A stretch of DNA of 44,917 nt. It comes from a virus. Shown here one piece after another: positions 19,705 through 29,715 of this stretch. The notes beneath the pieces are model-generated. The model was not told the origin of the DNA. It was given only the letters and a program-made list of their open reading frames with translations, and made no database searches. Numbering within the stretch: position 1 is the stretch's first letter; every line of letters begins with the position of its first letter. Made by a program: the position numbers and the translations under genes. The DNA lies in the IMG/VR virus record IMGVR_UViG_3300024262_000060, positions 1-44,917 of that record. One strand, written 5' to 3'.

Positions 19705-20988
19705 ATGCTTACATACCCGAAAAGACAATCAGAAGGGGTCTTGCTTAGAGAGGGCTTCGTGAACGAGGAGTGGTTCTCTAAAAATAGTTGGACAAAGTAT
19801 AATGCTCCAACAGTAAATAATGGGATGGCTCTTGATGGTATCAATCAGTACATCTCCACTCCTTTACCTGTTGTCCCTAGGGGTGATTTTACTGTAAGAA
19901 TCTCGTTCACTCCAGATACTATAACTGGCATACAGGGGCTTTGGGGTCAGTACACATTAGGTGGTTCTGGTAGATTAGCGATGTACTCTATCAGTGATAC
20001 CCTGTGGATGAGGGTAGGAGGCACAACAGCGAACTTGGGGGGTGGTTATCTGGCAGGAATAAAACAACAACTTACTATCACTAGGAGTGGTGCTGCGGTA
20101 TCTGTTTATAAAGACGGAAGTACGACACCAATAATGACACTTTCAGACGCTGTATCCATAGAGCAGAGTGTAAACTTTCTTGTAGGAGTAGTGGGTTCAA
20201 GTTATTTTGACGGCGTAGTCCACAGTGTTGAGGTTTTAAACAGGGCTACAACAGCAGACGAACATCTTGACTGGTACCAAAGAGACACATTCACAGAGAT
20301 AGACGCAAGTAAGATGGAGATAGCTTTACCTTTAAGGAGTCATTACTTCGATGCAGGAGTTTCGAAAGAAGTCACTCCTAATTTGGGACAAATAAGTTCT
20401 GACCAAATACAATGGGGTGATGGTTCGACTTCAACGACTTATCCGACTCTTTTAGAGAACAATGGAGTAAGCATGGATGGAGGAGACAGTGCCCGAGTGC
20501 CAAGAACATTATCGATAGCCGCTGGTGAAAGTTATTCTTTCGGTGCGTTGGTACAGCCAATAGGGAGTGTTGCGAATGATTATTTGTTTACGCTTAAAGA
20601 CACAGATTCAAATGGACTCGCTTGTTACCTCAACGCAACAACAGATACCCTTATATTCTTTGGTGATAATGGAGGGAGTTCAAGGCTTGTATCTGTTGCA
20701 GGCATGGGTCCGTCAAAAGGACTGTATCATGTAGCTTGTATTTATAGTTTCAACGGAGCTACCTATGATTACTATGTATATGTGAACGGTGAATTATCTG
20801 GAAGTTCGCTAGGGAGGACAGGATTCACACCAAGCACTGGAGATGTTGGGTTTACCCTTGGATGTAATGAGTTGTATACCAATGGCTGGGCTGGGACTAT
20901 CCGTTTCCCCATGTTGGAAAGAGTTGCATGGACACCAACACAAATAAAAGAACTTTCAAACCAAATGTTTTCTAACCTAAACGTATGA
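19705..20988 (+). CDS. Adhesin with two LamG/concanavalin-like domains
   Basis: The 427-residue protein has two jelly-roll lectin-like domains, at about residues 40-200 and 240-425. Each has the repeating pattern of a LamG-type fold, for example GDFTVRISFTPDTITGIQGL, YVNGELSGSSLGRTG and, near the ends, FDGVVHSVEVLNRATTADEH and AGTIRFPMLERVAWTPTQIK. Such domains bind carbohydrate and occur in receptor-binding or virion adhesion proteins. It overlaps the next gene, also LamG-like, by 4 bases, so the two are probably made and assembled together. Confidence 0.7.
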   Translation: MLTYPKRQSEGVLLREGFVNEEWFSKNSWTKYNAPTVNNGMALDGINQYISTPLPVVPRGDFTVRISFTPDTITGIQGLWGQYTLGGSGRLAMYSISDTLWMRVGGTTANLGGGYLAGIKQQLTITRSGAAVSVYKDGSTTPIMTLSDAVSIEQSVNFLVGVVGSSYFDGVVHSVEVLNRATTADEHLDWYQRDTFTEIDASKMEIALPLRSHYFDAGVSKEVTPNLGQISSDQIQWGDGSTSTTYPTLLENNGVSMDGGDSARVPRTLSIAAGESYSFGALVQPIGSVANDYLFTLKDTDSNGLACYLNATTDTLIFFGDNGGSSRLVSVAGMGPSKGLYHVACIYSFNGATYDYYVYVNGELSGSSLGRTGFTPSTGDVGFTLGCNELYTNGWAGTIRFPMLERVAWTPTQIKELSNQMFSNLNV

Positions 20989-22676
20989 GCATTTACGATA
21001 AATATATAGGCAACATAACGTGTGAGCTAGACTTCACGAAAGGAAGCTTCCAAGACCAATCAGGGAACAATGCTGTTTCTGTTGTTGGTTCAGGATACTT
21101 GAAGAACTCAGAGAAGGGTAGGGCTTACAAGGGCGTTAGTTCTATTGGCTACTTAGATGTGGGTTCCAACATAACGGCAGCACAGACTACGATGTCTATC
21201 TGGTTTAAAACCAGTAATGCAGTAGTAGAATACCTGTTCCAAAGCAAAACCGGAGAACCGTATTTTGTAATATTACTGGTTTCCAATGGTATTCAATTTC
21301 AAACATTGATAGGTGGAGGTCAAGACAATAAAATATATCCAACCTATTGGGATAATAAATGGCATAATTTAGTTTGTGTAAGAGATGGTGACGACAGGGC
21401 AGATGCAAAGATATATTGGGACGGGGTATTACAGGCATCAGTAGCAGCAGGAAATATTGCCACAGCAGCAACTGCAAGGTTCTTTGGTAACGCAACTTCT
21501 GGCTCTTTCACAGGAGAATCGACAGGAGCTATCGTGTTTAATAGGGCTCTCTCAGCAGAAGATGTTGCTAAACTATACGAAGAGTATCAGACAAGACAAC
21601 CTTACACAGCAGTAGACTTCAAGAGCGAGGCTAGATACATAAACACAGTTGCAGATGGAATGATGCAAAAGACAGGGACTGACGATTGGATTGAAGATGG
21701 TGCTGGATGTGTATTATCAAAATATTCTGACCCAGAAAGAGGACAAGTATTGGAAGTAAATGCTAGTACAGGGAATATTAGTTATGCTTATCAGTACAAT
21801 ATAGAAGTTGGTTATTACCGTCTTAAAGGATGGTTGAGGGGAGATGGTGGAAACGGAATAGCTAGAATCAAAGTCGGTGGTGTTTGGATGACAGGTTCAA
21901 ATGCAACTGCTACTTGGCAATATATTGACGAGGTTCTTTACAATCCTTCTGTTGCTTCAGTACCATTTAAGATGGGACAGACTGCTGCAGCGATAGGTTC
22001 TTGCTATTATTCGGACATTGAATGTATAAAACTAAACTCAGATAATGAAAATGACTTTGCTTCCCCACAAGGGTACATAGCAGATGGCAAGGGTTGGAAC
22101 GAGAGTCTAGCAAATGCTACAAGTGGATTCTTAACTAATACAGGATGGACAGTGGACAGTGGGACATGGGCAGTTCAGAATGCTGACGGGTTCAATAAGA
22201 AGTTGGCTTGTGTAGGCACTGGTCGAGTATCAGCTCCTAATGGACAAGCGTATGGAACTTGGGAGTGGGATGTTTATCACGCTGCTGGCACAGATAGCAG
22301 GGTTTACTTTATCGCAAGCTCATCTATTGCACATGGGTCAACGGGGCAATCAGGATACATGCTTTCTATTCTTTCAACAGAGAGAATAGTTCTACATAGG
22401 AATAATGGAGATGGGTCATCTTCAACCATGTTTCAAACAGACCAAGATTATGTTCCAGAAAATGCATGGATAAGATTAAGAGTGACAAGAAAAACTAATA
22501 ATGAATTTATCACTTATTTCTCTTTGGATAGCGGGCTGACCTGGACAGAAGTGGTAGAAAGCTCAGGGTCTAATCCTATTACAGACGCTACATATACAAC
22601 TAGCACAAGGGTAGTTTCAAACCTTGGGACATCTGACGCAACAAAATCGTTTAAATTTATTCCTTATATACAGTAA
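20985..22676 (+). CDS. Adhesin with LamG and further beta-sandwich domains
   Basis: The 563-residue protein starts with a LamG-like domain (about 10-200: ITCELDFTKGSFQDQSGNN, TTMSIWFKTSNAVVEYLFQS, GAIVFNRALSAEDVAKLYEE). A carbohydrate-binding-module-like region (about 205-345) and a C-terminal concanavalin-like domain (about 375-560, WEWDVYHAAGTDSRVYF) follow. It looks like a receptor-binding or tail-spike type protein without a visible hydrolase. It overlaps the adhesin gene before it by 4 bases. Confidence 0.7.
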   Translation: MSIYDKYIGNITCELDFTKGSFQDQSGNNAVSVVGSGYLKNSEKGRAYKGVSSIGYLDVGSNITAAQTTMSIWFKTSNAVVEYLFQSKTGEPYFVILLVSNGIQFQTLIGGGQDNKIYPTYWDNKWHNLVCVRDGDDRADAKIYWDGVLQASVAAGNIATAATARFFGNATSGSFTGESTGAIVFNRALSAEDVAKLYEEYQTRQPYTAVDFKSEARYINTVADGMMQKTGTDDWIEDGAGCVLSKYSDPERGQVLEVNASTGNISYAYQYNIEVGYYRLKGWLRGDGGNGIARIKVGGVWMTGSNATATWQYIDEVLYNPSVASVPFKMGQTAAAIGSCYYSDIECIKLNSDNENDFASPQGYIADGKGWNESLANATSGFLTNTGWTVDSGTWAVQNADGFNKKLACVGTGRVSAPNGQAYGTWEWDVYHAAGTDSRVYFIASSSIAHGSTGQSGYMLSILSTERIVLHRNNGDGSSSTMFQTDQDYVPENAWIRLRVTRKTNNEFITYFSLDSGLTWTEVVESSGSNPITDATYTTSTRVVSNLGTSDATKSFKFIPYIQ

Positions 22677-22678
22677 TT

Positions 22679-22942
22679 ATGGACAAACTGACAATCGAAG
22701 TAGACGCTAAGACTATATATGACTCCTTAAGTGATCTCGGTTCTAAAATGGAGGAGATGATAAGACATCAGAAACATACTAATGGGACAGTTAGAGAGAA
22801 TTCTGAATCCATTCAACGGAACTCTGACAAGATTAATGTACTTGAGAAGTTCAAGATTAAGAGTGCAGCTTTCATAGCTGGAGTTGTTGCTGTTGTACAG
22901 GTGATGCTTAGTTACTTCCCACAGATTAAATTTTTAAATTAA
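22679..22942 (+). CDS. XhlA-like coiled-coil membrane protein, 87 aa
   Basis: The protein begins MDKLTIEVDAKTIYDSLSDL. A coiled coil (about 15-58, including SIQRNSDKINVLEKFKIK) precedes one C-terminal membrane helix (AAFIAGVVAVVQVMLSYF, about 63-80). This layout is that of XhlA/hemolysin-type phage proteins that assist lysis with a holin. Here it is embedded among tail genes, so a virion or membrane-penetration role is also possible. The call is moderate. Confidence 0.55.
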   Translation: MDKLTIEVDAKTIYDSLSDLGSKMEEMIRHQKHTNGTVRENSESIQRNSDKINVLEKFKIKSAAFIAGVVAVVQVMLSYFPQIKFLN

Positions 22943-22948
22943 CAATAT

Positions 22949-23788
22949 ATGTCATTAACATTTAGAGATCAGATAGATGCTTTCTACGATACGGTAGCAG
23001 ATGATGATTCATCACAAGTATACCCACTAGAGAACGTGGAGAAGTTTATTAATGCAGGAGAAGGGATCTTCCTAGCAGAGAAAGACAACTGGCCCTTTTT
23101 AAGGGATACATTACTACGTACCACAGTGGCAGATACTGTACTTAACGGTGCTTTCGCTACCATAGATACAACACTAGACCTAGCTATTACTACTACATGG
23201 CCTACTGCTTCAAGCACAACCTATGCAGCTATAGTAGAAGGGGATATACTAGAAACATGGACAGGTAAATCAGCTACACAGCTGACAGGGGTAACAGGGT
23301 TACAACTAGCACACGCTAGTGGTAAGAACCTAGCTCCTTTATATATCTTACCATCTACTGTTGCTAAGATAGCAAGGGTGAAGGTGGATGGAACAGAATT
23401 TGATTACATAGACGAGGACCATTACAGTGAATATAGTGATAAATTTACTATTATTCACGACAATTATCTAAGACTACCTAGTGGAGATGGTGGTAAAGTA
23501 TTAGAGATACCTTATTATAAAGCACCAATAGAGCTTAGTCTTGATGCTGATGAATCTCTATTACCAGATAAATATAGGTTAGCTCCTGTATATTATGCAC
23601 TAGGTAAGATGCTACTAGCTACAGACGAACTAGCTAAGGCTAGACAGTATGCTTACTTCAACGAAAGAACTCTAGTATGGGAAGGAGTATTCGGTGAACT
23701 ATTATACGCAGCTAAGAGAGAATACGATACAAAGACTTCAAGGAATAAAAGAAGAGTGAGTGTACAGAAAAGATTACAATCTAAATAA
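22949..23788 (+). CDS. Tail tubular protein A-like (short-tail adaptor)
   Basis: The 279-residue protein has the pattern of podovirus tail tubular A (T7 gp11-type). A helical N-terminus (FRDQIDAFYDTVADDDSSQV, then VEKFINAGEGIFLAEKDNWP) packs the adaptor ring, a beta insertion follows, and the C-terminus is helical (RLAPVYYALGKMLLATDELA). It would form the ring under the portal that joins to the nozzle. It is directly followed by the tail tubular B-like gene, the usual order. Confidence 0.75.
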   Translation: MSLTFRDQIDAFYDTVADDDSSQVYPLENVEKFINAGEGIFLAEKDNWPFLRDTLLRTTVADTVLNGAFATIDTTLDLAITTTWPTASSTTYAAIVEGDILETWTGKSATQLTGVTGLQLAHASGKNLAPLYILPSTVAKIARVKVDGTEFDYIDEDHYSEYSDKFTIIHDNYLRLPSGDGGKVLEIPYYKAPIELSLDADESLLPDKYRLAPVYYALGKMLLATDELAKARQYAYFNERTLVWEGVFGELLYAAKREYDTKTSRNKRRVSVQKRLQSK

Positions 23789-23800
23789 CCTTATTAATAT

Positions 23801-25348
23801 ATGGCGGTAGAAGGATTAGAGGAGTTCTATTTGGACAACTTCTCCCAGGGACTCGATAGGTCCGATGACCCAAGAAATATAGCGACCAATTCTACACCAG
23901 ATACTGAGAATACTAGGTTCTATGGGACTATGTGGACTAGTAGACCTGGTACAGAAGCGTATCTAAATGAGTTGACTTCAGTCACTCCTTCTTTAACATA
24001 CGATGGTTTAGCTGGATGGGTGGAGAACGATAGTCTACTATCAGCTTTTGATGGTAGCATATATAGAGCGAATGAAGCTACTAATCAGTGGGTATCTATC
24101 CATAGTGGCTTAACAGTAGGAGAACACGTAGGCTTTGAAGAGTACTTGGGTGACATGTATATAGGTAATGCAGTAGAACCTTTCACTAGGATAGTGCATA
24201 CAACTTATGCAGTATCAACACCGGCAGGTGCGCCACTAGGAGATCTAATAAACTCTTGGGCTGAGAAGATGTGGGTAGGAGGTAATAAGCTTTTCCCCCG
24301 TACACTATACTATAGTCGTACTGCACTAGCAGATCATCCAGAATACATTTACGACTTCGGAGGTGCTGGTTCAGGTAGCGAACTACTAGGTAAACAGGGT
24401 GTACTTACAGGGCTATCTGATACAAAGAACGCATTGATTATCTTCAAGGATAATGAATGTTATTATATAAGAACATTTGATGCAACTACACTTGCACCAT
24501 CAATACAACAACTGTCAAGTGCAGTAGGATGTGTGGGTAAGAAAGCATTCACTAGGGTAAGAGATGAGATCTTCTTCTTCACTGGTAGTGAAGTAAGATA
24601 TGTAGCTGAGTTTGAGGGGTATCCTAATTTATACACTACTTCGATTAGTAAATCAATTAGGAGACTTATTAAAGATGATCTTGCTGAGGATCAGAGTGAT
24701 GCCGTTATGGAGTTTAATGATGAAGATAACCTGTTAAAGTTATGGGTTAAATCAGCTGGATCGTCTATCAATGATCTGTGTTTAGTCTATCATTTTGATG
24801 AAGAGAATAAGACATGGACTATTGATACAGGTAAAGCAGCTAGTCATGCTGTTACATTTAAAGGTAAGACTTATTTCACTGCCTCTTCTTTTGGTCAGAC
24901 ATATTTGGATGAACTTGGATTAACAGATGATGGTGGTCCGATCACTTCATATAGATGGACTAAGGATAGGAAGATATATTCTGCTAAAGGGTTGAAGAAA
25001 TTTAGAGAGTATTACCTAGCAGGTAGTATGTCACTTGAGACAGAGCTGACTGTAAGGGTATACATAGACGATATATTAAAGGAGACCTTCACTGTTACTG
25101 AAGCTGATCTACAGGATACAGTAACTATGCCGGGAGGACCTATAGGAGCTGATCCTATTGGTACAGTACCAGTTGGTGGAGTGTTAGTTCAGACTAGAAA
25201 GTTTCAGAAACTTAAGAAGATGAATCACATTGGTAGATACATAATGATATATGTAGAGAATGCTACTACTGGTGGATACCATGAAATAAGTGATGAAGTT
25301 ATCCGATATAAACCTTTACCTAGAAGTGCAGAACGTAACTATAAATAA
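23801..25348 (+). CDS. Tail tubular protein B-like (nozzle)
   Basis: The 515-residue protein begins MAVEGLEEFYLDNFSQGLDR and contains the repeating beta-propeller-like segments typical of T7 gp12-type nozzle proteins, for example LINSWAEKMWVGGNKLFPRT and LLGKQGVLTGLSDTKNALII. A later region (KFREYYLAGSMSLETELTVR) is beta-rich. It would form the tail nozzle below the adaptor ring. It follows the tail tubular A-like gene with a 12-base gap. Confidence 0.75.
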   Translation: MAVEGLEEFYLDNFSQGLDRSDDPRNIATNSTPDTENTRFYGTMWTSRPGTEAYLNELTSVTPSLTYDGLAGWVENDSLLSAFDGSIYRANEATNQWVSIHSGLTVGEHVGFEEYLGDMYIGNAVEPFTRIVHTTYAVSTPAGAPLGDLINSWAEKMWVGGNKLFPRTLYYSRTALADHPEYIYDFGGAGSGSELLGKQGVLTGLSDTKNALIIFKDNECYYIRTFDATTLAPSIQQLSSAVGCVGKKAFTRVRDEIFFFTGSEVRYVAEFEGYPNLYTTSISKSIRRLIKDDLAEDQSDAVMEFNDEDNLLKLWVKSAGSSINDLCLVYHFDEENKTWTIDTGKAASHAVTFKGKTYFTASSFGQTYLDELGLTDDGGPITSYRWTKDRKIYSAKGLKKFREYYLAGSMSLETELTVRVYIDDILKETFTVTEADLQDTVTMPGGPIGADPIGTVPVGGVLVQTRKFQKLKKMNHIGRYIMIYVENATTGGYHEISDEVIRYKPLPRSAERNYK

Positions 25349-25359
25349 AAATAAATAAT

Positions 25360-28002
25360 ATGGTTGAATCAAATTTAAAAACTAGTCTAACTCGTAGGTT
25401 GGGGAACGATGCTGCTACAGATATTAATATCTATATAGCTAAGTTACCTACTAATACAGCAGGATATAAGGTGTTAGAGCCTGATAGCTTGTCAAAATAC
25501 GAAATGATTTACCACGAGTCTATCGTTGGTACACCTGGAGGTCCAGGTTATTTAGTATGTCCAGCTAGTAATGGTAGGGGATTGTCGTTGACATCTACTA
25601 CTAGACTAACAGTAGCCGAGAATGTTAAGACACATGGTTCCGGTGTAACTATTATAGAAGCACCAGACCATTATACATTAAATGATAAAGCTTCTTTAAG
25701 CTTAGATAATACATGGACAGGGGATCAGACATTTGAAGGTGATACAACCTTTGAACAAAGTATTACAGTACCAGTATACGCTGATGCTACTGCTAGAGAT
25801 GCAGCAATAACAAGCCCTACTAATGGAATGGAAGTTTACCTAACAGATACAGGAAAGTTCTATGACTATACAGCAGGAGCTTGGATAGCGAGAGAGAGTG
25901 GTGGTACGTTCCCTAATGCTAGTGACACAGTTGCTGGTAAGGTAGAACTTGCTACAGAGGCAGAAGTTATTGCCGGTACTGCAACAGGTGCTACTGGTGC
26001 GGGGTTAGTAATACCTAATGATAGTACTGCTATTGTAGCTACTTCAGCTGGAGTGGCTGATGCAGGGAAGCTTGCTAGGCTAGGAGCTACTGGTAAATTT
26101 AACTCGTCCTTATTAGATGCTGATGATGGACAGGTTGATACTACATATACAGCAGCAGAAAGCATAGCAGCAGGAGACCCCGTTTCTATGACTTCAACAA
26201 CTGATGAAGTGGAGAATTTCTTAGCCAGTAGATTAGACCAGCCAGGAGCAGAAAGCACCTTTGACGCAGATACCTGTATACTTATAAACGCCATGAATGT
26301 TAGCGAAGATAAAGTCGCTGTATTGTATTACAGTAATACAGATGGTTCTCCCTTTTTGACCATAGGGACTACAGACGTTGATAAGGTGACTACATGGGGG
26401 ACTCCAGCTGGAGTACCCGCAGCCACTAATGTTTTCGGAATATGTAAATTGGAAGATGATAAGATTGCCATAAGTTACGTGGATGGTGGCCAGGGGTATG
26501 TAAGGGTGGCTACAATAGCGGGGACAGTGCCTACTATTGGGGCAGCTGCTTCAATCTCAAGTGGTGCTTCTGTTAGTACTGCTGTTTGTGGAGTAGATAC
26601 AGATAAATTTGTGGTGGTTTACGGAGATGCTGGTGATGGTGGTGATGGTAAGGCTAAGGTTGTGTCGGTAAGTGGTACGACTTGTACAGTTGATGATGCA
26701 GGTGTGGATATGTTTAATGCAGATGTTCAATACTTATCAATAGCTAAACTTGATACAGATAAAGCAGCAGTGTTCTTTTCAGACTTTGGAGATGGGGATA
26801 AAGGGAAAGGTTCTGTACTAACAATAGTAGGGACAAGTGTTTTCGCTAGTGCGGTAACCGAATTTGATGCAGGTGCAGTCACTGCTACAACCTGTTCTCA
26901 GCTAGATACAGATAAAATCATATTAAGCTTCCAAGAGTCTGGTGTTGGTTGCCAGGGGCGAGTTGCTTCTGTGACAGGTACTACAATGACTTACGGAGTA
27001 GTTGCCCCTATTTACACCGCAAACGTAGCAACTCCATCTGTAGTGGCTGTGTCTGCAACAGAAGCATATGTGGTGTATGAAGGCCAAACGGGAAGCACTG
27101 CTGGGCTTAATAAGCTTTCAATTTCAGGAACTACTATAACAGCAGGGAGGAGATATGGATTCGGTACAAGTGGGAATGTAATATCTGCTACCTCAGTTGC
27201 TAAGTTGGGTGAGAAAAATAGATTTATCATTTGTTATAGAGATGAATCAGCAGGAGGTGGGTTATCAGAAGCGTTCCAAGATTACGACAACTCTGATGCC
27301 GTAGTAGGAATTGCACAAAGTTCAGTATCAGCTACTGACTCAGTGGTTATAAGAAGTAAAGGTATAGATTCAAACCAGGTAGGATTAACTCCTGGAGCAG
27401 CTTATTACTGTAAAGTTGAAGGCATAGAGACTACTAGTGTCTCAGGTGTCCAAGCAGGTGTAGCTAAATCTGCTACGGAACTAGACATCGGTATAGACAA
27501 AACCTCTGGAATGAGCAAAGCAAACGCTGATACACTAACTAGTGGAGGAGATGCTAGTGGATTACATACCCATTCTTTATCGGGTTATCAATTTGGGTCA
27601 GGTGGATTTACTAGTGCAGCATCAGGGGCTACGGTAGACTACACCATCACACATAACTTGGGGGCGATTCCTTCAAGGATGAGAATTACTGCTGGGGTGA
27701 ATGCCAGGCTTCCTAACGACATCAGCAACAACCACTGGTCTATGGGTATATATGATGGAACAACTGTTAAGACTATATATTATGGGTCTAAGGCTGTTTC
27801 GGGGACATTAACCCCAACTGTGGCAATAGACTCTACTTATATATTAAGGATGAAGACCGATGATGGAGGGACCACCTCTAGCGATGACCTTTATGCTGAA
27901 ATACTGTCTATGGATGACACCACAATGGAGATACGGGCTACTACGTCGGGGACAGATATAGCTTCGCTACCTGTCACTATCCTGTGGGAAGCTTATGAAT
28001 AA
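25360..28002 (+). CDS. Tail fibre with beta-propeller-like repeats
   Basis: The 880-residue protein has several parts. An N-terminal attachment region (about 1-110) is followed by a short shaft with the motif GMEVYLTDTGKFYDYTAGAW (about 156-175), and a collar repeat (GKVELATEAEVIAGTATGAT, about 196-215) typical of tail fibres. Residues about 285-640 contain at least six repeats with the core D-TDK-VV-Y (for example VDTDKFVVVYGDAGDGGDG, LDTDKAAVFFSDFGDGDKG and LDTDKIILSFQES), consistent with a beta-propeller. A C-terminal jelly-roll tip follows (about 735-880). It is the best receptor-binding candidate. Confidence 0.75.
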   Translation: MVESNLKTSLTRRLGNDAATDINIYIAKLPTNTAGYKVLEPDSLSKYEMIYHESIVGTPGGPGYLVCPASNGRGLSLTSTTRLTVAENVKTHGSGVTIIEAPDHYTLNDKASLSLDNTWTGDQTFEGDTTFEQSITVPVYADATARDAAITSPTNGMEVYLTDTGKFYDYTAGAWIARESGGTFPNASDTVAGKVELATEAEVIAGTATGATGAGLVIPNDSTAIVATSAGVADAGKLARLGATGKFNSSLLDADDGQVDTTYTAAESIAAGDPVSMTSTTDEVENFLASRLDQPGAESTFDADTCILINAMNVSEDKVAVLYYSNTDGSPFLTIGTTDVDKVTTWGTPAGVPAATNVFGICKLEDDKIAISYVDGGQGYVRVATIAGTVPTIGAAASISSGASVSTAVCGVDTDKFVVVYGDAGDGGDGKAKVVSVSGTTCTVDDAGVDMFNADVQYLSIAKLDTDKAAVFFSDFGDGDKGKGSVLTIVGTSVFASAVTEFDAGAVTATTCSQLDTDKIILSFQESGVGCQGRVASVTGTTMTYGVVAPIYTANVATPSVVAVSATEAYVVYEGQTGSTAGLNKLSISGTTITAGRRYGFGTSGNVISATSVAKLGEKNRFIICYRDESAGGGLSEAFQDYDNSDAVVGIAQSSVSATDSVVIRSKGIDSNQVGLTPGAAYYCKVEGIETTSVSGVQAGVAKSATELDIGIDKTSGMSKANADTLTSGGDASGLHTHSLSGYQFGSGGFTSAASGATVDYTITHNLGAIPSRMRITAGVNARLPNDISNNHWSMGIYDGTTVKTIYYGSKAVSGTLTPTVAIDSTYILRMKTDDGGTTSSDDLYAEILSMDDTTMEIRATTSGTDIASLPVTILWEAYE

Positions 28003-28026
28003 GATAATCAAATAACTTAAAATAGA

Positions 28027-29700
28027 ATGGTAAACTCAAGAATACTTGAACATGATAAACCTTACAGGTTTCACATGCAAGAAAATAGACTCATATTCGC
28101 CACCGAAGCAGGGCTGGCAAAGAAGGCTGCATCTCAGAGGGCTGCTAAGGCTAGAAGAGAAGCTATCAGCTCTGGTAAAGGGAAGGATGCAGTCATGGCA
28201 GCTGGACAAGCTGCTTATAGTGGGGGTACTCCTGCTAAACCAAACACTTGGACATCAATGGGATCATCAGGTGCTTACTCTGAATCTGGTACAGAAAGTA
28301 TGTCCGGCTCAGTAGGTGGAGGCTCAGGTGGTAACACGCCATCGCCTTCTTATGGAGGTGGTAGTGGAGTAAGCTCTACCTCTGGTAGTGGTACTGTGCA
28401 AGGAGATGCAGTAGGACTACAGACTGAGAGTAATGGATACGGTAACCAACAAGGTGGGCCTAATGTTCCTATGGGTGGGGTTAATCTTGGTACTGATTCT
28501 TTCGGGTTATCAGGAGATTATCAACCAGCATTGGATGTAATTGGTGGTACTCAAGGGGTGTATAACGATCAGCTGAAGACTAACATGGATCAGTTAGAAA
28601 TTAACTATGATGCATTACTTAATACTTATGATACCGCAGAGAAGCAAGCATTAGAGGGGTTACAGTATGATGAAGAGTCTGGTACGTTTACTGGTTTATC
28701 TAGCGGTGAAGTGTCAAGGATTAAGACTCCTTACGATGAGGCTATACTAGGACAACAGATAGCACAGGCTGGACAGTTGACAGACTTATCTCTTGCACAA
28801 GCTCAGACTGCTATGGAACTACAGAAGCAGAGACGTGAAGCAGTGGAAAAGACTGAAGAAAGTTTATTAGTTACTCGTACATTTGCAGGATTATCCGGTG
28901 CATTTGGTTCTTCTGCTGTGTTTAATAAACTACAGAAGACAGAGATGGCAGGTCAACAGATCTTAAGAGATATTAGTGATAAACAGAATATGTACACACA
29001 GTATTATTCTGATAAGACTAGTCAGATTAAAGCTACCTACGATCTAGGTATAGCTTCACTTCAAAGACAGGTGGCTGAACAGTTGAATACTAGGTATACA
29101 GACTTGGTTAACAAGGTAGATGAAGTTAGGTTCAATAAAGCATTAAGTGGTAGACAACAGTTAGTAGATATACAGAAAGCACAACAGGATTACAATCTTA
29201 ATTCCCTTGATCTAGCTGGTAAAACTGCTGATATTATGATACAATATAATCAAGCACTTAGAGGGGCAGAACAACAAGCAGAAGCAGAAGACTTAGCCAT
29301 ACGTGATGAAGTTGGTAACGGTATCCTTAATGTATATGATACATTAGTACCAGGATTCGTACCATCTCCAGGGAAAGTAGCTGAAGCTACTAAGCTTATA
29401 TATGAAGGATTGAAACTATATAAGGAGACAGGGGGAAGAGAAGGGTATGCTAATATGCAAGCTGCTATGGCTGACATGATGATGGCTATTAGAAGTAACG
29501 CAGCAGTGTTTAGTAAGTATAACCCAACAGAGCAGGGGTTTAGAAAAGCAGCTGCTAAGAGTTCTACTACAGTAGAAGATGGTGATGGGTTTAATAAACC
29601 AGGAGGAGGTGACGGTGGTATAGGGGGGAGTCTATTCAGTTTACTAGGTAAAGCATTCCCTAGTTTAGGTGGTAATACTTCAGAAGGATATTTCGGATAA
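28027..29700 (+). CDS. Internal virion or ejection protein, 557 aa
   Basis: The protein begins MVNSRILEHDKPYRFHMQEN. A basic N-terminus is followed by a long Gly/Ser-rich disordered region (about 75-170), then a helical, coiled-coil-rich region of about 300 residues with many Gln and Ala (ALLNTYDTAEKQALEGLQYD, ILRDISDKQNMYTQYYSDKT). The C-terminus is again Gly-rich. Such Ala/Gln helical proteins next to the very large gene fit the ejected internal core proteins of podoviruses. The role is inferred from composition and position. Confidence 0.6.
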   Translation: MVNSRILEHDKPYRFHMQENRLIFATEAGLAKKAASQRAAKARREAISSGKGKDAVMAAGQAAYSGGTPAKPNTWTSMGSSGAYSESGTESMSGSVGGGSGGNTPSPSYGGGSGVSSTSGSGTVQGDAVGLQTESNGYGNQQGGPNVPMGGVNLGTDSFGLSGDYQPALDVIGGTQGVYNDQLKTNMDQLEINYDALLNTYDTAEKQALEGLQYDEESGTFTGLSSGEVSRIKTPYDEAILGQQIAQAGQLTDLSLAQAQTAMELQKQRREAVEKTEESLLVTRTFAGLSGAFGSSAVFNKLQKTEMAGQQILRDISDKQNMYTQYYSDKTSQIKATYDLGIASLQRQVAEQLNTRYTDLVNKVDEVRFNKALSGRQQLVDIQKAQQDYNLNSLDLAGKTADIMIQYNQALRGAEQQAEAEDLAIRDEVGNGILNVYDTLVPGFVPSPGKVAEATKLIYEGLKLYKETGGREGYANMQAAMADMMMAIRSNAAVFSKYNPTEQGFRKAAAKSSTTVEDGDGFNKPGGGDGGIGGSLFSLLGKAFPSLGGNTSEGYFG

Positions 29701-29715
29701 CAGTAACAATATAAT

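Noticed and set aside
25866-26294. Minus-strand ORF of 142 codons
   Set aside because: Antisense shadow of the tail-fibre gene.
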